33,175 bases of DNA from Candidatus Latescibacterota bacterium. GTDB lineage: Bacteria > Krumholzibacteriota > Krumholzibacteriia > LZORAL124-64-63. Position 1 is the first letter of the stretch; each line of letters starts with the position of its first letter. The DNA lies in assembly GCA_030658975.1 (NCBI GenBank), contig JAUSBL010000043.1, positions 1-33,175 of the forward strand, in the 5' to 3' direction. The position numbers and the translations under genes were made by a program. Below the pieces are notes generated by a model. The model was not told the DNA's origin. It made no database searches and saw nothing but the letters and a program-made list of their open reading frames with translations. Shown one piece after another: positions 30,559 to 33,175 of the stretch.

Positions 30559-31425
30559 ATGTGCGACACGTGCGGCTGCAACCAGCCCCCGGACGCGGTG
30601 ACCTACCGCAAACCCGGCGGGCACGACCTTCCCCACCGGCACGGCGACCTGGAACACACTCATCCGCACGAGCATCCGCATGATCACGCTCACCCGCACG
30701 ATCACGATCATCCGCACGATCACGAGCACCCGCATGTCCACCCGCACGATCACGACCACGGCGGCGGCCGCCGCCTGAACGTGGAGCAGGACATCCTGCG
30801 GCGCAACGACCTCACGGCCGAACGCAACCGCGGCTGGTTCGAGGGCCGCGGCGTGCTGGCCCTGAACCTCGTGTCGTCGCCCGGATCGGGCAAGACCTCG
30901 CTGCTGGAGCGCACGATCCGCGACCTCAAGGCGGAGATGCCGCTGACCGTGATCGAGGGCGACCAGCAGACCCTCAACGACGCCGAGCGCATCGCGGCCG
31001 CCGGCGCCCCGGTCCTGCAGATCAACACGGGCTTCGGCTGCCACCTCGACGCGGAGATGATCCGCCGCGCCCTGACCGAACTCGAGGTGCCCCCGCACGG
31101 CGTGCTGCTGATCGAGAACGTGGGCAACCTGGTCTGCCCCGCCCTGTTCGACCTGGGCGAGCACGCCAAGGTCGTGATCATCTCGGTGACCGAGGGAGAC
31201 GACAAGCCGCAGAAGTACCCCGCGATGTTCGCCGCGGCGCAGCTGTGCGTGATCAACAAGACCGACCTGCTGCCCCACGTCGACTTCGACGTCGAGGCCT
31301 GCAAGGACGCCGCGCGGCGCGTGAACCCGGCGCTGGCCTTCGTGGAACTGTCGGCGACCCGCGGCGAGGGGCTCGAGGGCTGGTACGGGTGGCTGCGCGA
31401 GCGCCGCGCCAGAGCGGCCCGGTGA
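30559..31425 (+). CDS. hypB: Hydrogenase nickel-incorporation GTPase HypB with extended His-rich tract
   Basis: A 288-residue GTPase that drives nickel transfer into hydrogenase. Cys2-x2-Cys5-Gly-Cys7 forms the N-terminal high-affinity nickel site. A His-rich region follows; from residue 33 to 67 every second residue is His (18 in a row), and three more stand at 22, 26 and 28, which gives nickel-storage capacity as in other His-tract HypB proteins. The GTPase domain carries SSPGSGKTS (106-114, P-loop), GDQQT, FGCHLDAE and NVGNLVCP with the metal-binding Cys-His and Cys residues, and NKTDLL (G4). Start ATG 30559 follows GGGAGG. The gene sits one base ahead of hypF. Confidence 0.96.
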   Translation: MCDTCGCNQPPDAVTYRKPGGHDLPHRHGDLEHTHPHEHPHDHAHPHDHDHPHDHEHPHVHPHDHDHGGGRRLNVEQDILRRNDLTAERNRGWFEGRGVLALNLVSSPGSGKTSLLERTIRDLKAEMPLTVIEGDQQTLNDAERIAAAGAPVLQINTGFGCHLDAEMIRRALTELEVPPHGVLLIENVGNLVCPALFDLGEHAKVVIISVTEGDDKPQKYPAMFAAAQLCVINKTDLLPHVDFDVEACKDAARRVNPALAFVELSATRGEGLEGWYGWLRERRARAAR

Positions 31426-31426
31426 G

Positions 31427-33175
31427 ATGACGCCGCTGCGCCACAGGCTCCGCGTCGACGGCGTCGTGCAGGGCGTGGGGTTCCGCCCCTTCGTCTTCAA
31501 CCTGGCCGGCGACCTCGGCCTGGCCGGGCACGTCGCCAACGACAGCGAGGGCGTGATCCTCGAGATCGAGGGCGACGCCGACGGGCTGGCGACCTTCCGC
31601 CGCCGTCTCGCGGCCGAGGCGCCGCCGCTGGCGCGCATCGAGTCGGTCGCCGTCGAGGCGATCCTCCCCACCGGCGCCGGCGGTTTCGCCATCCTGCCGA
31701 GCCGCGACTCCCCCGGCACCGCGACCTGCGTGCCGGCCGACAGCGCCGTCTGCGCCGACTGCCGCCGCGAGATCCGCGACCCCCGCGACCGCCGCCACCG
31801 CTACGCCTTCACCAACTGCACCAACTGCGGACCGCGCTGGACGATCATCGGGCGCATCCCCTACGACCGCCCCTTCACGAGCATGGCGCCGTTCACGATG
31901 TGCCCGGACTGCGCACGCGAGTACCACGACCCGCGCGACCGGCGCTTCCACGCCCAGCCCAACGCCTGCCCCGCCTGCGGCCCGCGGCTGCGGCTGGAAG
32001 GCGACGACGCCGATCCCGTCACCTATCTTGGTGCCGACCCGCTGCGCGAGGCCGCCCGCCTGCTGGCCGCCGGCCGCATCCTCGCGGTCAAGGGCCTCGG
32101 CGGCTTCCACCTGGCCGTGCGCGCCGACGACGAGGCCGCCGTGCGGCGGCTGCGCGCGCGCAAGGGCCGCGAGGCGAAGCCGCTGGCGCTGATGGTCGCG
32201 GACCTCGACGCGGCGCGGGCCCTGGCTGCGGTCGACGACGACGAAGCGGCGCTGCTCGCCTCGCCCCAGGCGCCGATCGTCCTGCTCGAGCGCCGCACGG
32301 ACGCCGCGCTCGCCGCCGCCGTCGCGCCCGGCCACCGCCGGCTCGGCGTGATGCTCGCCTACACGCCCCTGCACCTGCTGCTGCTGGAGGAAGTGAGGAG
32401 TCTCGGCGTCGGCGTACTGGTGATGACCTCGGGCAACGCCGGCGACGAACCCATCTGCCTCGGCGACGACGAGGCCCGCGAGCGCCTGCGCGGCATCGCC
32501 GACGCCTGGCTGCTGCACGACCGGGGCATCCTGCGCCGCGCGGACGACTCCGTGGTCCAGGTCGTGGACCGGCGCACGCTTTCGCACCGCCGCAGCCGCG
32601 GCTACGCGCCCCTGCCGGTGCTGCTCGGCGGGCGCGGCGCGCCGGTCCTCGCCGTCGGACCCGAACTGAAGAACACCGTCTGCCTGCTGAAAGAGAACCG
32701 CGCCTTCCTGTCGCCCCACGTCGGCGACCTGCAGAATGCGGCGGCCTACGGCTTCTTCCGGGAATCGATCCGCACGCTGCAGGAACTGCTGGAGTGCGAG
32801 CCCGCGACGATCGCCCACGACCTGCATCCCGGCTACCTCAGCACGCGCTGGGCGCGGGAACAGGCCCGCGACGCGGGCAAGCGCCTGTTTCCCGTCCAGC
32901 ACCACCACGCGCACCTGGCCGCCGTCCTGGCCGAACACGGCCACCGCGAGCCAGCCCTCGGCCTGATCCTCGACGGCACCGGCTACGGCTCCGACGGCAC
33001 GATCTGGGGCGGTGAGATCCTCGCCGGCGACGCTGCCGCGTTCACGCGCGTGGGCCACCTGTCGTGCGTGCCGCTGCCCGGCGGCGACGCCGCGATCCGC
33101 CACCCCTGGCGCACCGCGCTGAGCCACCTGCGCGCGGCCTACGGCGACGACCTCCCCGACCTGCCCTTCCTCGCG
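31427..33175 (+). CDS. hypF: Carbamoyltransferase HypF (partial, cut by window end)
   Basis: The first 583 residues of HypF, open at the right edge; the family is about 750-780 residues, so roughly a quarter is missing. HypF makes the carbamoyl-derived thiocyanate on HypE that supplies cyanide ligands to the [NiFe] active site. An acylphosphatase domain comes first (VDGVVQGVGFRPFVFN, 10-25), then the zinc-finger pattern with exact family spacing: C109-x2-C112-x18-C131-x2-C134-x24-C159-x2-C162-x18-C181-x2-C184. A YrdC-like domain follows (KGLGGFHLAVRA, KGREAKPLALMV, MTSGNAGDEPI). The Kae1-like domain starts with AVGPELKNTVCLL and includes HHHAH (492-496) and DGTGYGSDGTIWGGE before the cut. ATG 31427 is one base after the hypB stop. 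Confidence 0.95.
   Translation, partial: MTPLRHRLRVDGVVQGVGFRPFVFNLAGDLGLAGHVANDSEGVILEIEGDADGLATFRRRLAAEAPPLARIESVAVEAILPTGAGGFAILPSRDSPGTATCVPADSAVCADCRREIRDPRDRRHRYAFTNCTNCGPRWTIIGRIPYDRPFTSMAPFTMCPDCAREYHDPRDRRFHAQPNACPACGPRLRLEGDDADPVTYLGADPLREAARLLAAGRILAVKGLGGFHLAVRADDEAAVRRLRARKGREAKPLALMVADLDAARALAAVDDDEAALLASPQAPIVLLERRTDAALAAAVAPGHRRLGVMLAYTPLHLLLLEEVRSLGVGVLVMTSGNAGDEPICLGDDEARERLRGIADAWLLHDRGILRRADDSVVQVVDRRTLSHRRSRGYAPLPVLLGGRGAPVLAVGPELKNTVCLLKENRAFLSPHVGDLQNAAAYGFFRESIRTLQELLECEPATIAHDLHPGYLSTRWAREQARDAGKRLFPVQHHHAHLAAVLAEHGHREPALGLILDGTGYGSDGTIWGGEILAGDAAAFTRVGHLSCVPLPGGDAAIRHPWRTALSHLRAAYGDDLPDLPFLA

Noticed and set aside
30655-30762. Tandem DNA repeat that might be a CRISPR or satellite
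   Set aside because: The periodicity is six bases and comes from the His-x codon pattern inside hypB; there are no spacers.
1-33175. Many long open frames antisense to the listed genes, some above 300 codons
   Set aside because: They are a by-product of high GC content. They are rich in Arg, Ala, Gly and Pro, show no domain motifs or signal peptides, and sit opposite genes with clear motifs.

Overview
The window is a very GC-rich stretch of bacterial chromosome, tightly packed with genes: I count 30 complete protein-coding genes and one cut by the right edge. No tRNA, rRNA, insertion sequence, phage gene or CRISPR array is visible, and no gene-free stretch exceeds about 200 bases. Lipobox signal peptides and a YaiO-type outer-membrane barrel point to a diderm (Gram-negative) organism. 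Nothing here fixes the phylum. The composition, the unusual mix of families and a short C-terminal tail shared by three secreted proteins would suit an uncultured FCB-group-like lineage, but that is a guess.

Layout. (1) 128-7220, minus strand: an operon-like run that starts with a YjbQ-family gene and continues with six genes of a synthase-dependent polysaccharide system (multi-pass membrane protein, BcsA/PgaC-type GT2 synthase, membrane-anchored beta-helix protein, CE4-like deacetylase protein, lipoprotein with a possible helical-toroid hydrolase fold, YaiO-like barrel). Most junctions overlap. (2) 7330-8703, minus: glutamine synthetase. (3) 8888-11801, plus: three coupled genes for a sarcosine/proline-dehydrogenase-like flavo-iron-sulfur complex. 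(4) 11935-13178: two convergent secreted proteins (a CHRD protein and an unknown) separated by a strong hairpin. (5) 13236-14144, minus: a TIGR01777-type epimerase, divergent from 14346-16995, plus: a crotonase-fold protein and a fused LeuC-LeuD (aconitase-superfamily) enzyme. (6) 17011-21340, minus: an operon of LOG-family protein, asparagine-synthetase-like amidotransferase, acyl carrier protein and AMP-forming ligase. (7) 21414-23472, minus: DNA polymerase IV and an OB-fold lipoprotein. (8) 23646-24059, plus: a bacilliredoxin behind an AT-rich palindrome. (9) 24203-28154, plus: AtuA-family protein, two tandem MOSC paralogues and a secreted SRPBCC-like protein. (10) 28239-28676, plus: a third small secreted protein with the shared tail. 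(11) 28753-30084, minus: a PLP aminotransferase, divergent from hypA-hypB-hypF, the start of a [NiFe]-hydrogenase maturation operon.

The most interesting signal is the matching C-terminal end, roughly [ST]-[WI]-G-x-[IV]-K-[AT]-[IL]-Y-[RH]-stop, on three otherwise unrelated exported proteins. It looks like a candidate sorting or processing tag. Other points of interest are the YaiO-type polysaccharide locus with an integral-membrane beta-helix component, the rearranged domain architecture of the flavo-FeS dehydrogenase, the ACP/ligase/amidotransferase cassette, a crotonase lacking one catalytic Glu, and a recurrent TATC[ACG]T -10 element in several predicted promoters.
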